A stretch of 64,000 nt of DNA from Cellulosimicrobium marinum. GTDB taxonomy: Bacteria > Actinomycetota > Actinomycetes > Actinomycetales > Cellulomonadaceae. The notes beneath the pieces are model-generated. The model saw nothing but the letters and a program-made list of their open reading frames with translations. It had not been told where the DNA came from and did no database searches. The stretch is taken from positions 124,001-188,000 of the forward strand of contig NZ_JAJBZH010000006.1 in the NCBI RefSeq assembly GCF_020551945.1. The letters run 5' to 3'. Position numbers and translations under genes: made by a program. This document shows positions 44,933 through 55,019 of the stretch, in pieces. Numbering within the stretch: the stretch's first letter is position 1; each line of letters starts with the position of its first letter.

Positions 44933-46380
44933 TGGCGCGCGACCGCCACGACCTCGCCGAACCGCTCGGGGACGCCCGCGTCGTCGTCGCCGGGCTCGGC
45001 GTCTCGGGCCGGGCCGCGGCGTCGGCCCTGCGCCCCCGCGCGGCGGACGTCGTCACGCTCGACGACCGCGCGGACGACGCGGACGTGCGCGACGCCGCCC
45101 AGGTGGACCTCGACGCGACCGACCTCGTCGTCGTCTCCCCGGGGTGGGCCCCGAGCCACCCCCTCCTCGTCGCCGCGGCGGAGCGCGGCGTGCCCGTGTG
45201 GAGCGAGGTCGAGCTCGCGTGGCGGCTGCGCGTCGCCGGTCCCACGGGCGCCACGGCGCCGTGGCTGGCCGTCACCGGCACCAACGGCAAGACGACGACC
45301 GTCGAGATGCTCGACACGATCCTGCGCACCGCGGGCCTGCGCGCGGCGGCCGTCGGGAACGTCGGCACGCCCGTCGTCGAGGCGGCGCTCGACCCGTCGC
45401 TGGAGGTCCTCGCGGTCGAGCTGTCGAGCTTCCAGCTCCACTTCACGCACACGACGTCACCCGAGGCAGGAGCGGTGCTCAACGTCGCCCCCGACCACCT
45501 CGACTGGCACGGCGGCATCGACGCCTACGCGGCCGACAAGGGCCGGGTCTTCGAGGACGCCCGGATCGCGTGCGTCTACAACACGGCGGACCCGCGCACC
45601 CGCGCGCTCGTCGAGGACGCCGACGTCGTGGAGGGCGCGCGCGCCGTCGGGTTCACCCTCGGCGCGCCGGGGCGAGGCGAGCTCGGCGTGATCGAGGGCG
45701 TGCTCGTCGACCGGGCCTTCCACGCGCCGTCGGACGCCCGGGACCGGCACACGTGGGCGGCGGAGCTCGCGACGCTCGACGACCTCGGGCACCTCGCCGG
45801 AGCGGACGGCCGCGTCCCGTCGCACGTCGTCGCGAACGCGCTCGCGGCCGCGGCGCTCGCCCGCGCCCACGGCGTGGCACCCGCCGCCGTCCGCGACGGG
45901 CTGCGGGCGTTCCGCACGGGGTCGCACCGGATCGAGCAGGTCGCCGTCGTGGACGGCGCCGCGTACGTCGACGACTCGAAGGCGACGAACGCGCACGCCG
46001 CGTCGGCCTCCCTCGCCGCCTTCGCGCCCGGCACGGTCGTGTGGGTCGCCGGCGGCCTCGCCAAGGGCGCCTCGTTCGACGACCTCGTGGCCGCACGGTC
46101 CGACCGGCTGCGCGCCGTCGTGCTCATCGGGGTCGACGCCGAGCCCTTCGCCGGGGCGCTCGCCCGACACGCGCCCGATATCCCGGTGGTGCGCGTCGAC
46201 CCTGGCGACACTGGGACGGTGATGACCCGCGCCGTCGACTCCGCCCGCCGCCTCGCCCGGCCCGGCGACACGGTGCTGCTCGCGCCCGCGGGGGCGTCGA
46301 TGGACCAGTTCCGCTCCTACGCCGCGCGCGGCGAGGCGTTCGCCGAGGCCGCCCGGGCCCTGCGGTCCGGGGACGGGTAG
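44932..46380 (+). CDS. murD: UDP-MurNAc-L-Ala:D-Glu ligase MurD
   Basis: 482 residues from GTG 44932. N-terminal Rossmann part (VVVAGLGVSGRAAASAL), VVVSPGWAPSHPLL, ATP site [50 protein letters not shown]. Adds D-Glu to UDP-MurNAc-L-Ala. Slightly longer than usual, typical for actinobacteria. Confidence 0.97.
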   Translation: MARDRHDLAEPLGDARVVVAGLGVSGRAAASALRPRAADVVTLDDRADDADVRDAAQVDLDATDLVVVSPGWAPSHPLLVAAAERGVPVWSEVELAWRLRVAGPTGATAPWLAVTGTNGKTTTVEMLDTILRTAGLRAAAVGNVGTPVVEAALDPSLEVLAVELSSFQLHFTHTTSPEAGAVLNVAPDHLDWHGGIDAYAADKGRVFEDARIACVYNTADPRTRALVEDADVVEGARAVGFTLGAPGRGELGVIEGVLVDRAFHAPSDARDRHTWAAELATLDDLGHLAGADGRVPSHVVANALAAAALARAHGVAPAAVRDGLRAFRTGSHRIEQVAVVDGAAYVDDSKATNAHAASASLAAFAPGTVVWVAGGLAKGASFDDLVAARSDRLRAVVLIGVDAEPFAGALARHAPDIPVVRVDPGDTGTVMTRAVDSARRLARPGDTVLLAPAGASMDQFRSYAARGEAFAEAARALRSGDG

Positions 46381-46383
46381 CCC

Positions 46384-47655
46384 ATGACGCAGACGGCGAG
46401 CGGACGCGGCACCCCCCGGACGGTGGGCGACCGCGCGGCCCGCGACCGACCGTGGCTGGGCCAGTGGGACAGCTCGGTCACGAGCTACTACCTCCTCGTG
46501 GGGGCGACGACGCTGCTCGTGGTGATCGGCATCGTCATGGTGTTCTCCAGCTCCGCGGTCACCCAGATCGCCGCAGGCAACTCCCCGTTCGACGTCCTGC
46601 TCGAGCAGGGCCAGTTCGTCCTCATCGGCCTGCCCGCGCTGCTGGTGGCCGCCCGGCTGCCCGTGCGCTGGTACAAGGCGCTCGCGTGGCCCCTGCTCGC
46701 CGTCTCCGTCGGTCTGCTCGTCGCGGTGCTCTTCGTCGGCGCGAGCCGGGGCGGCAACACCGGGTGGATCGACCTCGGTGTCTTCTCCTTCCAGCCGTCC
46801 GAGATCGCGAAGCTCGCCCTCGCGCTGTGGCTCGCGCTCGTGCTGGGACGCAAGCAGCACCTCCTGGGCCGGTGGTCCCACGTCGTCGTCCCGGCCGTGC
46901 CGGGTGCCGTCCTCGTCGTGGGCCTCGTCCTCGCCGGCCACGACCTCGGCACGGCCCTCGTCATCATGCTCCTCGTCGCGGGCGCGCTCTTCGTCTCCGG
47001 GGCGAGCACCCGGCTGCTCGCGCTCGGCGCCGCAGCCGCGGCGTTCGTCGTGGGCTACGCGTTCATCCTCAACCAGACGGGCGGCGACCGGCTCGGTCGC
47101 ATCATGGCGACCTACGGCGAGTGCACCGACGTGCAGGGGGAGTGCTACCAGCCGTTGCACGGCATGTGGGCGCTCGGGACGGGTGGTCTGACGGGTGTCG
47201 GCCTGGGGGCCAGCCGCGAGAAGTGGAGCTACCTGCCCGAGGCGCACAACGACTACATCTTCGCCGTGATCGGGGAGGAGCTCGGCCTCCTCGGGACCCT
47301 GCTCGTGCTCGGTCTCTTCGTCGTGCTCGGGGTCGCGATGAGCCGCATCGTGCGCCGCCACCCCGACCCGTTCGTCAAGATCGCGACGGCGGCGATCGCG
47401 TGCTGGGTCGTCGGTCAGGCGTTCATCAACATCGGCGTCGTCATCGGGCTGCTCCCGGTGATCGGCGTCCCCCTGCCGCTCGTGTCCGCGGGTGGCACGG
47501 CCCTCATCATGACGATGGCCGCGCTCGGCGTGGTCATCTCGTTCGCCCGGACGGAGCCCGGGGCGGCCGAGGCGCTCGCCGCACGCGGCAGCGTCGTGCG
47601 CCGGTCGCTCGCGGTCGTCGGGCGGGCGGCCAGACCGCGCCGGCGCACGACCTGA
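46384..47655 (+). CDS. ftsW: Septal peptidoglycan polymerase FtsW (SEDS)
   Basis: 423 residues, ATG 46384. About ten membrane helices; WIDLGVFSFQPSEIAKLALALWLA holds the conserved SEDS motif, followed by GHDLGTALVIMLL with its functional Asp, EAHNDYIFAVIGEELG and PVIGVPLPLVSAGGTALI. Polymerises lipid II with FtsI. Basic cytoplasmic ends. Confidence 0.97.
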   Translation: MTQTASGRGTPRTVGDRAARDRPWLGQWDSSVTSYYLLVGATTLLVVIGIVMVFSSSAVTQIAAGNSPFDVLLEQGQFVLIGLPALLVAARLPVRWYKALAWPLLAVSVGLLVAVLFVGASRGGNTGWIDLGVFSFQPSEIAKLALALWLALVLGRKQHLLGRWSHVVVPAVPGAVLVVGLVLAGHDLGTALVIMLLVAGALFVSGASTRLLALGAAAAAFVVGYAFILNQTGGDRLGRIMATYGECTDVQGECYQPLHGMWALGTGGLTGVGLGASREKWSYLPEAHNDYIFAVIGEELGLLGTLLVLGLFVVLGVAMSRIVRRHPDPFVKIATAAIACWVVGQAFINIGVVIGLLPVIGVPLPLVSAGGTALIMTMAALGVVISFARTEPGAAEALAARGSVVRRSLAVVGRAARPRRRTT

Positions 47656-47748
47656 GCGGGCGACACCTCGCCCCGGCCCACGACCGGGCCCCCTGACCAG
47701 GACCACGACAGCACGCGGCGATGCCGCACAGGAAGGACGACGAGCTAC

Positions 47749-48885
47749 GTGACGACGATCGGATCGGTGGTGCTCGCGGGCGGCGGGACGGCGGGGCACG
47801 TGAACCCGCTCCTCGCGGTGGCGGACGAGCTGCGGGCGCGCGAGCCGGGCCTGGTGGTGACCGCGCTGGGCGTCGCGGGCGGGCTCGAGGACGACCTGGT
47901 GCCCGCGCGCGGCTACCCGCTGCGCCACGTGCCCCGGGTGCCGCTGCCGCGGCGCCCCAGCGCCGAGTGGATCAACCTGCCCGGCCGCTTCAAGGCCGCC
48001 GTCGACGCCGCGGGCGCGGCGATCGACGAGACCCGTGCCCGCGCCGTCGTCGGGTTCGGCGGCTACGTGTCCACGCCGGCCTACGTCGCGGCGCACCGCC
48101 GCGGCGTCCCGGTGGTCGTGCACGAGCAGAACGCCCGTCCGGGCCTGGCCAACCGCGCGGGCGCGCGCTGGGCGTCACGGGTGGGCGTGACCTTCCCCGG
48201 GACCCCGCTCAAGGGCGGCGTGGTCACGGGGCTGCCGCTGCGCAGCGAGATCGCCGACCTCGTCGCGGCCCGCGCCGCCGACCCCGCGGGCGTCCGCGCA
48301 CGTGCGGCGTCCGCGCTCGGCCTCGACCCCGCCGTGCGCACGCTCCTCGTCACCGGCGGGTCGCTCGGGGCGCAGAGCCTCAACACGGCGGTGTCGGGCG
48401 CGGCGGCCGACCTGCTCGGGTCCGGTGCACAGGTGCTCCACCTCACCGGGAAGGGCAAGGACGGGCCCGTGCGCGACGCGGTCGCGTCCGCGGGCGGGAA
48501 CGGTGCCCGCTACGAGGTCCTCGAGTACCTCCCCGAGATGCAGCTCGGGCTCGCCGTCGCCGACCTGGTCGTGTGCCGGGCCGGTGCCGGGACGGTCGGC
48601 GAGCTCGCGGCGCTGGGCATCCCGGCCGTGTACGTCCCGCTGCCCATCGGCAACGGGGAGCAGCGTCTCAACGCCGCACCGGTCGTCGACGCGGGCGGCG
48701 GGCTCCTCGTGGACGACGCCGCGCTCGACGCCGGGTGGGTGGCGCACCACGTCCCCGCCCTCCTCCAGGACGCCTCCCGGCTCGGGGCGATGGCCGACGC
48801 GGCCGGTGCCGCGGGGGTCCGCGACGGGGCTGCGCGGGTCGCCGACCTCGTCGCGCAGGCCGTCGCCGAGAGCGACCGGTCGTGA
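47749..48885 (+). CDS. murG: Lipid II synthase MurG
   Basis: 378 residues from GTG 47749 with AGGAAGGA upstream. Glycosyltransferase family 28: GGGTAGHVNPLLAVADEL, GFGGYVSTPAYVAA, HEQNARPGLANR, TGGSLGAQSLN, CRAGAGTVGELAALGIPAVYVPLP. Transfers GlcNAc to lipid I at the inner membrane face. Overlaps murC (GTGA). Confidence 0.97.
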   Translation: MTTIGSVVLAGGGTAGHVNPLLAVADELRAREPGLVVTALGVAGGLEDDLVPARGYPLRHVPRVPLPRRPSAEWINLPGRFKAAVDAAGAAIDETRARAVVGFGGYVSTPAYVAAHRRGVPVVVHEQNARPGLANRAGARWASRVGVTFPGTPLKGGVVTGLPLRSEIADLVAARAADPAGVRARAASALGLDPAVRTLLVTGGSLGAQSLNTAVSGAAADLLGSGAQVLHLTGKGKDGPVRDAVASAGGNGARYEVLEYLPEMQLGLAVADLVVCRAGAGTVGELAALGIPAVYVPLPIGNGEQRLNAAPVVDAGGGLLVDDAALDAGWVAHHVPALLQDASRLGAMADAAGAAGVRDGAARVADLVAQAVAESDRS

Positions 48886-50327
48886 GCAGGCCGTCCGACG
48901 TCCCGCGCCTCGCGGACCTCGGGACCGTGCACCTCGTCGGCGTCGGCGGGGCCGGGATGTCGGTCGTCGCGCGGCTGCTCGTCGCGCGTGGGCTGGACGT
49001 CCAGGGCTCCGACGCCCGGGACGGCGAGACCCTCGCAGCGCTGCGCGCCGACGGCGTGCGCACCTGGGTGGGGCACGACGCCGCGCACGTCACCGGGGCG
49101 GACACGCTCGTCGTGTCGAGCGCGGTCCGCGCGTCGAACCCCGAGCTCGCGGAGGCGCGCTCGCGGGGACTGCGCGTCCTGCACCGGTCGCAGGCGCTCG
49201 CGGCGCTCATGGCGGACGGGCGTGCCGTCGCGGTCGCCGGGGCGCACGGCAAGACGACGACGTCGGCCATGATCGCGACGACGCTACGGGGTACGGGGCA
49301 GGACCCGTCGTTCGCGGTGGGCGGGACCGTGCTCACCGCCGCAGGCCCGGTCCCGGGCGGGCACCTCGGGAGCGGCGACGTGCTCGTCGCCGAGGCCGAC
49401 GAGTCGGACGGGTCGTTCCTCAACTACGCGCCCGACGTCGCGGTCGTGACCAACGTCGAGCCCGACCACCTGGACCACTACGGGTCCCGTGAGGCGTTCG
49501 AGCAGGCGTTCGTCGACTTCGCCGCCCGGATCCGCCCGGGCGGGACGCTCGTCGCGTGCGCCGACGACCCCGGGTCCCGCGCCCTGGCGGCCGCCCACGT
49601 CGCGGCGGGCGGCGCCGTCGTCACCTACGGGACGTCCGCGGACGCCGACGTCCGGGTGGCCGACGTCGAGGCCGTCGGGGCCGACGGCGCGCGCGGGGGC
49701 GTGCGTGCCGTGCTCTCGGGTGCGGTCGGGGGCGTGGGGCTCGGGACCGTCGAGCTCGTCCTGCGCGTCCCCGGGGCCCACAACGCGCTCAACGCGACGG
49801 CCGCGGTGGTCACCGCCGTGCTGCTCGGCGTCGACCCGGCGGCTGCCGCGTCCGCCGCTCACGACTTCCTCGGCACCGGGCGCCGGTTCGAGCCGCGCGG
49901 AGAGGCGGGCGGGGTGCGGGTGGTCGACGACTACGCCCACCACCCGACGGAGATCGCCGCGCTCCTCGCGGCGGCGCGCCCGGTCGCGGGCGACGGGCGC
50001 GTCCTCGTGCTCTTCCAGCCGCACCTGTACTCGCGGACCCGGGCGTTCGCGCGCGAGTTCGCGGACGCCCTCGGGGCGGCGGACCGTGTGGTGGTCACGG
50101 GCGTGTACGCGGCACGCGAGGACCTCGACCCGGAGGTGGACGCCCGCACGATCGCCGACCTCGTCCGGCCCGGGGTCGCGGACGCGGTCGAGGACCGGCT
50201 CGCCGCGGCGCGCCACGTCACAGGTCTGGCACGGCCCGGCGACCTCGTGCTCACCGTCGGGGCCGGCGACGTGACGGAGCTCGGGCCCGTGATCCTCGAC
50301 ACGCTCGCCGGGTCGGACGTGCGCTGA
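48882..50327 (+). CDS. murC: UDP-MurNAc:L-Ala ligase MurC
   Basis: 481 residues from GTG 48882. VHLVGVGGAGMSVVARLL, ATP site AGAHGKTTTSAMIA, EADESDGSFLNYAP, NVEPDHLDHYG, VVDDYAHHPTEIAALL, FQPHLYSRTRAF. First Mur ligase, adding L-Ala. The stop shares one base with the ftsQ ATG. Confidence 0.97.
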   Translation: MSRPSDVPRLADLGTVHLVGVGGAGMSVVARLLVARGLDVQGSDARDGETLAALRADGVRTWVGHDAAHVTGADTLVVSSAVRASNPELAEARSRGLRVLHRSQALAALMADGRAVAVAGAHGKTTTSAMIATTLRGTGQDPSFAVGGTVLTAAGPVPGGHLGSGDVLVAEADESDGSFLNYAPDVAVVTNVEPDHLDHYGSREAFEQAFVDFAARIRPGGTLVACADDPGSRALAAAHVAAGGAVVTYGTSADADVRVADVEAVGADGARGGVRAVLSGAVGGVGLGTVELVLRVPGAHNALNATAAVVTAVLLGVDPAAAASAAHDFLGTGRRFEPRGEAGGVRVVDDYAHHPTEIAALLAAARPVAGDGRVLVLFQPHLYSRTRAFAREFADALGAADRVVVTGVYAAREDLDPEVDARTIADLVRPGVADAVEDRLAAARHVTGLARPGDLVLTVGAGDVTELGPVILDTLAGSDVR

Positions 50328-51382
50328 TGCGGCCGCCGCCCCGTCCCCGCCCGCCCCGCCCTCCGCGCGCGACGCCCGGCGTGTCCTCGGGCGCGCCCGT
50401 GGCCGGTACCCGTGGCCCGTCCGACGCCGGCCCGGCGGCGCATGGCGGTCAGGGACGGGACGCGACGGGAGAGGGCGGTGCGCCGCGCACGGGGGCGGTC
50501 CCGCGCGCGACGGCGTCGACGGACGTCGTGACGACGTCGGTCCCGCGCGTCGCTCCCACGCGGAAGGCGGCCCCCGGGCGGACGGGCACGGTCCCGCGAG
50601 TGACTGCACGGACCACCGGTGCGGTGCCGCGGCCGGCCGACGGCGGCGTGGTCTCGCACGGGATGGCCCGGCGCCTCGCCGAGCGCGACGCCATGCGGCG
50701 CCACCGCGCGCTGCGGCTCGTCGCCTGGTGGACCGCCGGGGTTGTCGTCATGGCCGGTCTGGTGTGGGTGGCCTTCTTCTCCCCGGTGCTCGGCCTGCGG
50801 ACGCAGGACGTGACGATCAGCGGGGAGGGCACGGTCGTCGACCCGGTGCAGGTTGCCGCCCTCGTGGCGGCGGAGGAGGGCACGCCGCTGCCGCGCCTGG
50901 ACACCGTGGCGCTGCGCGACGAGGTCCTCGCGCTCAACGGCGTCCGGGACGTGGAGATCCGGCGCACGTGGCCCCACGGGCTGGACGTGCGGCTGGAGTC
51001 GCGCGAGCCGGTCGCGGCGGTGCCCGTCGACGACGGGTTCGCGCTCCTCGACGCGGACGGCGTACGGGTCCGCACGGACCCGGCGGTGCCCGACGAGCTC
51101 CCCGAGGTGGAGGTGCCGCTCGACGACGTGGACGCGCTCGACGCCGCGCTCGTGCTGCTCAACGCGCTGCCCCCGGACCTCGGGGCCGAGGTCGCCGAGG
51201 TGTCGGCGGAGACGCGGGACGCGGTGGTGATGCGCCTGCGCGACGGGGCGACGGTGGAGTGGGGGAGCGCGGAGGACGCGGCGCTCAAGGTGCGGGTGCT
51301 GGAGACGCTGCGGAGCGTGCCCGAGAACGCGGAGGCGACGGTCTTCGACGTCTCGGCGCCCACGCTGCCGGTGACGCGGTAG
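50327..51382 (+). CDS. ftsQ: Cell division protein FtsQ
   Basis: 351 residues, ATG 50327. A 130-residue Pro/Thr/Arg-rich cytoplasmic region, one membrane helix (LVAWWTAGVVVMAGLVWVAFF), then POTRA (VTISGEGTVVDPVQVAALV, WPHGLDVRLESREPVAAVP) and beta domains. Scaffold of the FtsQLB complex. The N-terminal region is much longer than in E. coli, as in other actinobacteria. Followed by the ftsZ leader. Confidence 0.94.
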   Translation: MRPPPRPRPPRPPRATPGVSSGAPVAGTRGPSDAGPAAHGGQGRDATGEGGAPRTGAVPRATASTDVVTTSVPRVAPTRKAAPGRTGTVPRVTARTTGAVPRPADGGVVSHGMARRLAERDAMRRHRALRLVAWWTAGVVVMAGLVWVAFFSPVLGLRTQDVTISGEGTVVDPVQVAALVAAEEGTPLPRLDTVALRDEVLALNGVRDVEIRRTWPHGLDVRLESREPVAAVPVDDGFALLDADGVRVRTDPAVPDELPEVEVPLDDVDALDAALVLLNALPPDLGAEVAEVSAETRDAVVMRLRDGATVEWGSAEDAALKVRVLETLRSVPENAEATVFDVSAPTLPVTR

Positions 51383-51458
51383 CGGGCGTGGTGCGCCGGA
51401 CCGGGACCGGACCGGAGAACCGGCGCGAGCACGATCGCCGACACGCGCGGGCGGGTCG

Positions 51459-51487
51459 TTGATGAAGGGAATGTCGGCCCCTACCGT
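51459..51487 (+). promoter_or_regulatory. ftsZ promoter
   Basis: TTGATG (51459-51464), 17 bases, TACCGT (51482-51487), the clearest -35/-10 pair in the window. Transcription is expected to start at or near ATG 51494, about 77 bases before ftsZ. Confidence 0.75.
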
Positions 51488-51493
51488 CGACAC

Positions 51494-51526
51494 ATGGCAC
51501 CACCTGACATAACTCTAACCCTCTAG
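51494..51526 (+). CDS. Possible leaderless 10-codon leader ORF before ftsZ
   Basis: ATG 51494 lies six bases after TACCGT and encodes [10 protein letters not shown], then TAG. It uses ATA and CTA, very rare codons in such a GC-rich genome. The TAG is the first three bases of a hairpin loop. Coding or not, the arrangement looks regulatory. Confidence 0.4.
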   Translation: MAPPDITLTL

Positions 51527-51534
51527 TTGAGGGT
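51518..51534 (+). promoter_or_regulatory. Hairpin in the ftsZ leader
   Basis: ACCCTC (51518-51523), loop TAGTT, GAGGGT (51529-51534), followed by further AGGT/AGGGT copies up to 51547. It lies 36 bases before the ftsZ GTG and could act at the RNA level or as a protein-binding site. Confidence 0.5.
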
Positions 51535-51570
51535 GAAGGTTCAGGGTCTGACAGATCGAGAGGCATCGAC

Positions 51571-52917
51571 GTGGCAACTCCGCAGAACTACCTGGCCGTG
51601 ATCAAGGTGGTCGGCATCGGCGGCGGTGGCGTGAACGCCGTCAACCGGATGATCGAGGTCGGCCTCAAGGGCGTCGAGTTCATCGCCATCAACACCGACG
51701 CGCAGGCCCTGCTGATGTCGGACGCCGACGTCAAGCTCGACGTCGGCCGCGAGCTGACGCGCGGGCTCGGGGCGGGCGCCGACCCGGAGGTGGGCAAGAA
51801 GGCCGCCGAGGACCACGCCGAGGAGATCGAGGACGTCCTGCGGGGCGCCGACATGGTCTTCGTCACGGCGGGCGAGGGCGGTGGCACGGGCACCGGCGGC
51901 GCGCCCGTCGTCGCCCGGATCGCGCGGTCGCTCGGCGCGCTGACCGTCGGTGTCGTCACCCGTCCGTTCACGTTCGAGGGCCGCCGCCGCTCGGTCCAGG
52001 CGGACCAGGGCATCGAGAACCTGCGCAACGAGGTCGACACCCTCATCGTCATCCCCAACGACCGCCTCCTGTCGATGTCCGACCGCAACGTCAGCGCGCT
52101 GCAGGCCTTCCACCAGGCCGACCAGGTGCTGCTGTCCGGTGTGCAGGGCATCACGGACCTCATCACGACGCCCGGTCTCATCAACCTCGACTTCGCGGAC
52201 GTGAAGTCCGTCATGCAGGGCGCCGGCAGCGCGCTCATGGGCATCGGGTCGGCGCGGGGCGAGGACCGTGCCGTGCAGGCCGCGGAGCTCGCGATCTCGT
52301 CGCCGCTCCTGGAGGCGAGCATCGACGGGGCCCACGGCGTGCTGCTGTCGATCCAGGGCGGCTCCGACCTGGGCCTCTTCGAGATCAACGAGGCCGCCCG
52401 CCTCGTCCACGAGGCCGCGCACACCGAGGCGAACATCATCTTCGGCGCAGTGATCGACGACGCGCTGGGCGACGAGGTCCGGGTGACCGTGATCGCGGCC
52501 GGCTTCGACGGCGGCGCGCCCCAGGTGCGTGCGGACGGCCGAGGTCTCGGCCAGGTCGCCGGGTCGCCGCAGCGGCCCGCCACGAGCGCCGTCCCGGTGG
52601 TTCCGGGCGCCCGCCCGGCCACGGTGCCGGGGGCGACCACGGGCGCGCACACCCTGCCCCGCCCGGTCGTGCCGATCGCGACCGACGGCGACGACGTCCC
52701 CGTGACGCTCGACGGCGGGAGCGGGCCCGTCCCCGTCCAGCCGCCCGCACCCGCGCCGACGTTCACGGTCGTCGGGTCCGAGCAGCCCGCCAACCACAAC
52801 GCCGAGCCGGCCGCGGGCGGGCAGAACCCCGGCGTCGAGGTGCCCCCGCGCATCTACGACGAGGAGCCCGCGCGTCGCAAGGTCGAGGAGCTCGACGTGC
52901 CCGACTTCCTCAAGTGA
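51571..52917 (+). CDS. ftsZ: Cell division GTPase FtsZ
   Basis: 448 residues from GTG 51571, GAGAGG upstream. Tubulin-like GTPase with [11 protein letters not shown], the [10 protein letters not shown] signature, NTDAQAL, and the T7-loop region [10 protein letters not shown] Pro/Ala-rich linker leads to the C-terminal peptide [10 protein letters not shown], which binds SepF and other partners. Forms the Z ring. It has its own promoter and leader and overlaps pgeF (GTGA). Confidence 0.98.
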   Translation: MATPQNYLAVIKVVGIGGGGVNAVNRMIEVGLKGVEFIAINTDAQALLMSDADVKLDVGRELTRGLGAGADPEVGKKAAEDHAEEIEDVLRGADMVFVTAGEGGGTGTGGAPVVARIARSLGALTVGVVTRPFTFEGRRRSVQADQGIENLRNEVDTLIVIPNDRLLSMSDRNVSALQAFHQADQVLLSGVQGITDLITTPGLINLDFADVKSVMQGAGSALMGIGSARGEDRAVQAAELAISSPLLEASIDGAHGVLLSIQGGSDLGLFEINEAARLVHEAAHTEANIIFGAVIDDALGDEVRVTVIAAGFDGGAPQVRADGRGLGQVAGSPQRPATSAVPVVPGARPATVPGATTGAHTLPRPVVPIATDGDDVPVTLDGGSGPVPVQPPAPAPTFTVVGSEQPANHNAEPAAGGQNPGVEVPPRIYDEEPARRKVEELDVPDFLK

Positions 52918-53705
52918 CGGCCCGGCCGGCGCCCGCCGAGGGCGCGGTCCTGCCCGTGCTCGAGGCGGACCTCGGTCCCGGCGTCCGCGCCGGGTTCACG
53001 ACCCGCGCCGGAGGCGTGTCGCCGGTCCCGTGGGACAGCCTCGACCTCGGGCTGGGGGTCGGCGACGAGCCGGAGCGGGTGCGGCGCAACCGTGCGCGCG
53101 TGGCGCAGTGGCTGGGGCGGCGGGTCGCCTTCGCGACGCAGGTCCACGGGACGCGGGTGCACGTGGTCGACGCCGCGTGGCCGGCCGGGTCGGCCGACGT
53201 GCCGGACTCGGTGGGCGAGGCCGACGCCCTCGTCACCCGGGGCGGCGCCGGGCTGGGCGTGCTCGTCGCGGACTGCGTCCCGGTTCTGCTGGCGGATCCC
53301 GTCGCGCGGGTCGTGGCGGTGGCGCACGCCGGCCGCCGGGGTGTCGCCGACGGCGTGGTCGCGCACGTCCTCGACGCCCTGGTCTCCGTGGGGGCCGACC
53401 TCGGGCAGGTGCGGGCCGCCGTCGGCCCGTCGGCCTGCGGCCGGTGCTACGAGGTTCCCGCCCCGATGCGCGACGCCCTCGCCGCGTCGCGCCCGGCGGC
53501 GTGGTCGACGACGCGGTGGGGGACCGCGGCGCTCGACCTCCCCGCCGCCGTGGAGGCGGACCTGCGGGCGGGAGGTGTCCCCGTGGTCGAGCGGTCCGGC
53601 GCCTGCACCCTGGAGGACGCGCGCTTCTTCTCCCACCGCCGGGCCGTCCGGGAGGGCGCGACGACCGGCCGCTTCGCCGGGGTCGTCGCGCTCGACGCGG
53701 CCTGA
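52914..53705 (+). CDS. pgeF: Peptidoglycan editing factor PgeF (laccase-domain, YfiH/YlmD)
   Basis: 263 residues from GTG 52914. [54 protein letters not shown] and [12 protein letters not shown] give the conserved His, Cys, His metal or catalytic set. PgeF removes mis-incorporated amino acids such as L-Ser from UDP-MurNAc precursors; older labels are polyphenol oxidase. In most actinobacteria yggS follows; here sepF comes next. Confidence 0.93.
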   Translation: MTARPAPAEGAVLPVLEADLGPGVRAGFTTRAGGVSPVPWDSLDLGLGVGDEPERVRRNRARVAQWLGRRVAFATQVHGTRVHVVDAAWPAGSADVPDSVGEADALVTRGGAGLGVLVADCVPVLLADPVARVVAVAHAGRRGVADGVVAHVLDALVSVGADLGQVRAAVGPSACGRCYEVPAPMRDALAASRPAAWSTTRWGTAALDLPAAVEADLRAGGVPVVERSGACTLEDARFFSHRRAVREGATTGRFAGVVALDAA

Positions 53706-53835
53706 CGCGACCGGTCCCGGTTCACCCGGCCCGGGCGTGTCGCTCCCGACGCTCGCCGACCGCGCGGTTTAGCGTGGATCCACTGGTCCGACGACCGGTG
53801 TCCGACGGTGACGAGTGAGGACGGAGCCAAGGCCC

Positions 53836-54318
53836 ATGGCGGGAGCGCTGCGCAAGACCATGCTGTATCTGGGCCTCGCGGACGATCGTGGCGAGGTCGA
53901 GCAGGACGAGTACGTCGAGGACTACGACGAGACGGGGGCGGACGTGCCGCAGGACTACCAGGCCCAGGTGACCCCGCTGCACCGCGCGCTCGGTCCGCGC
54001 GAGGTGCCGCAGACCACCATGTCGGCCGCGGAGCTGCGGCGGATCACGACGGTGCACCCGCGCTCGTACAACGACGCGCGCGTGATCGGCGAGGCGTTCC
54101 GGGGCGGCACCCCGGTCATCATGAACCTCTCCGACATGGACGACGCGGACGCGAAGCGCCTCGTCGACTTCTCCGCCGGCCTGATCTTCGGGCTGCACGG
54201 GGCGATCGAGCGCGTCACCAACAAGGTCTTCCTCCTGTCCCCGGAGCACGTGGAGGTCACGGGCGAGGAGCAGGCGGCCCCGGCGGAGACGCGCGCGGGG
54301 TTCTACAACCAGAGCTGA
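53836..54318 (+). CDS. sepF: Cell division protein SepF
   Basis: 160 residues from ATG 53836, GGAG upstream; the frame also opens at GTG 53815. N-terminal amphipathic membrane-binding helix ([15 protein letters not shown]), acidic Tyr-rich linker (DEYVEDYDE), then the SepF domain ([45 protein letters not shown] region). Tethers FtsZ to the membrane; actinobacteria lack FtsA and ZipA. TAGCGT about 66 bases upstream may be its -10. Confidence 0.95.
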   Translation: MAGALRKTMLYLGLADDRGEVEQDEYVEDYDETGADVPQDYQAQVTPLHRALGPREVPQTTMSAAELRRITTVHPRSYNDARVIGEAFRGGTPVIMNLSDMDDADAKRLVDFSAGLIFGLHGAIERVTNKVFLLSPEHVEVTGEEQAAPAETRAGFYNQS

Positions 54319-54474
54319 CTCCCCGCCCACGGCGCCCACCTCCGCCCGTGCACCCCTCACCGGGTGCGCGGGCGGAGGCGTTCGTGCCCGTCGCCCGCCC
54401 GCCGCCCGTCCGGAGTCCGTGAGAGCGTGTCGCGGCGGTCCTCGAGGCCCGCCGCGTCTGGCACAGTTGTCCCC

Positions 54475-54765
54475 GTGATCCTGGACCTCGTCACCGGCAT
54501 CCTCGCGTTCGTCCTGTGGCTCTACCTGCTGCTGCTCATCGGTCGCCTCGTCTTCGACTGGGTGCAGGTGTTCGCCCGCGACTGGCGACCCAAGGGGATC
54601 GTCCTCGTGCTGGCCGAGGTGATCTACACCGCGACCGACCCACCCCTGCGGCTCCTGCGCCGGGTGATCCCGCCGCTCAACCTCGGGCAGATCCGCCTCG
54701 ACCTCGGCTTCGTCGTGCTGTTCCTCGCGGTGACGATCGCCCTCCAGGTCGTGCAGAGCATCTGA
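54475..54765 (+). CDS. yggT: YggT family membrane protein
   Basis: 96 residues from GTG 54475. Two membrane helices at the ends (ILAFVLWLYLLLLIGRLVFDW and GFVVLFLAVTIALQVV) around ATDPPLRLLRRVIPP, which is the YggT hallmark. Located between sepF and divIVA as in most Gram-positives; needed for normal division or envelope in some species. No Shine-Dalgarno is obvious. Confidence 0.92.
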   Translation: MILDLVTGILAFVLWLYLLLLIGRLVFDWVQVFARDWRPKGIVLVLAEVIYTATDPPLRLLRRVIPPLNLGQIRLDLGFVVLFLAVTIALQVVQSI

Positions 54766-55019
54766 GCGCACGCTGAGACGCACGTCACCGGCGTCGAGGC
54801 GTGTCGCCGGGCGCGCCCGGTTCGTCCGGGTCGGGGCGTCCGACCTGCACGGTATCTCCGCGTGTCCTCCCCGATCCCCGCGGTCAGGGCGGGCAGGGTC
54901 GTCGCTCGCGGCGCGCTCGTGCGCCCCGCTCCCGCCCCTGCGGGGCAATCTCCGCTACTTTGGACTCTGGTGATCGCGAGGTCGCCCGGACCGACACGCA
55001 GAAGCAACGAGGTGAACCG

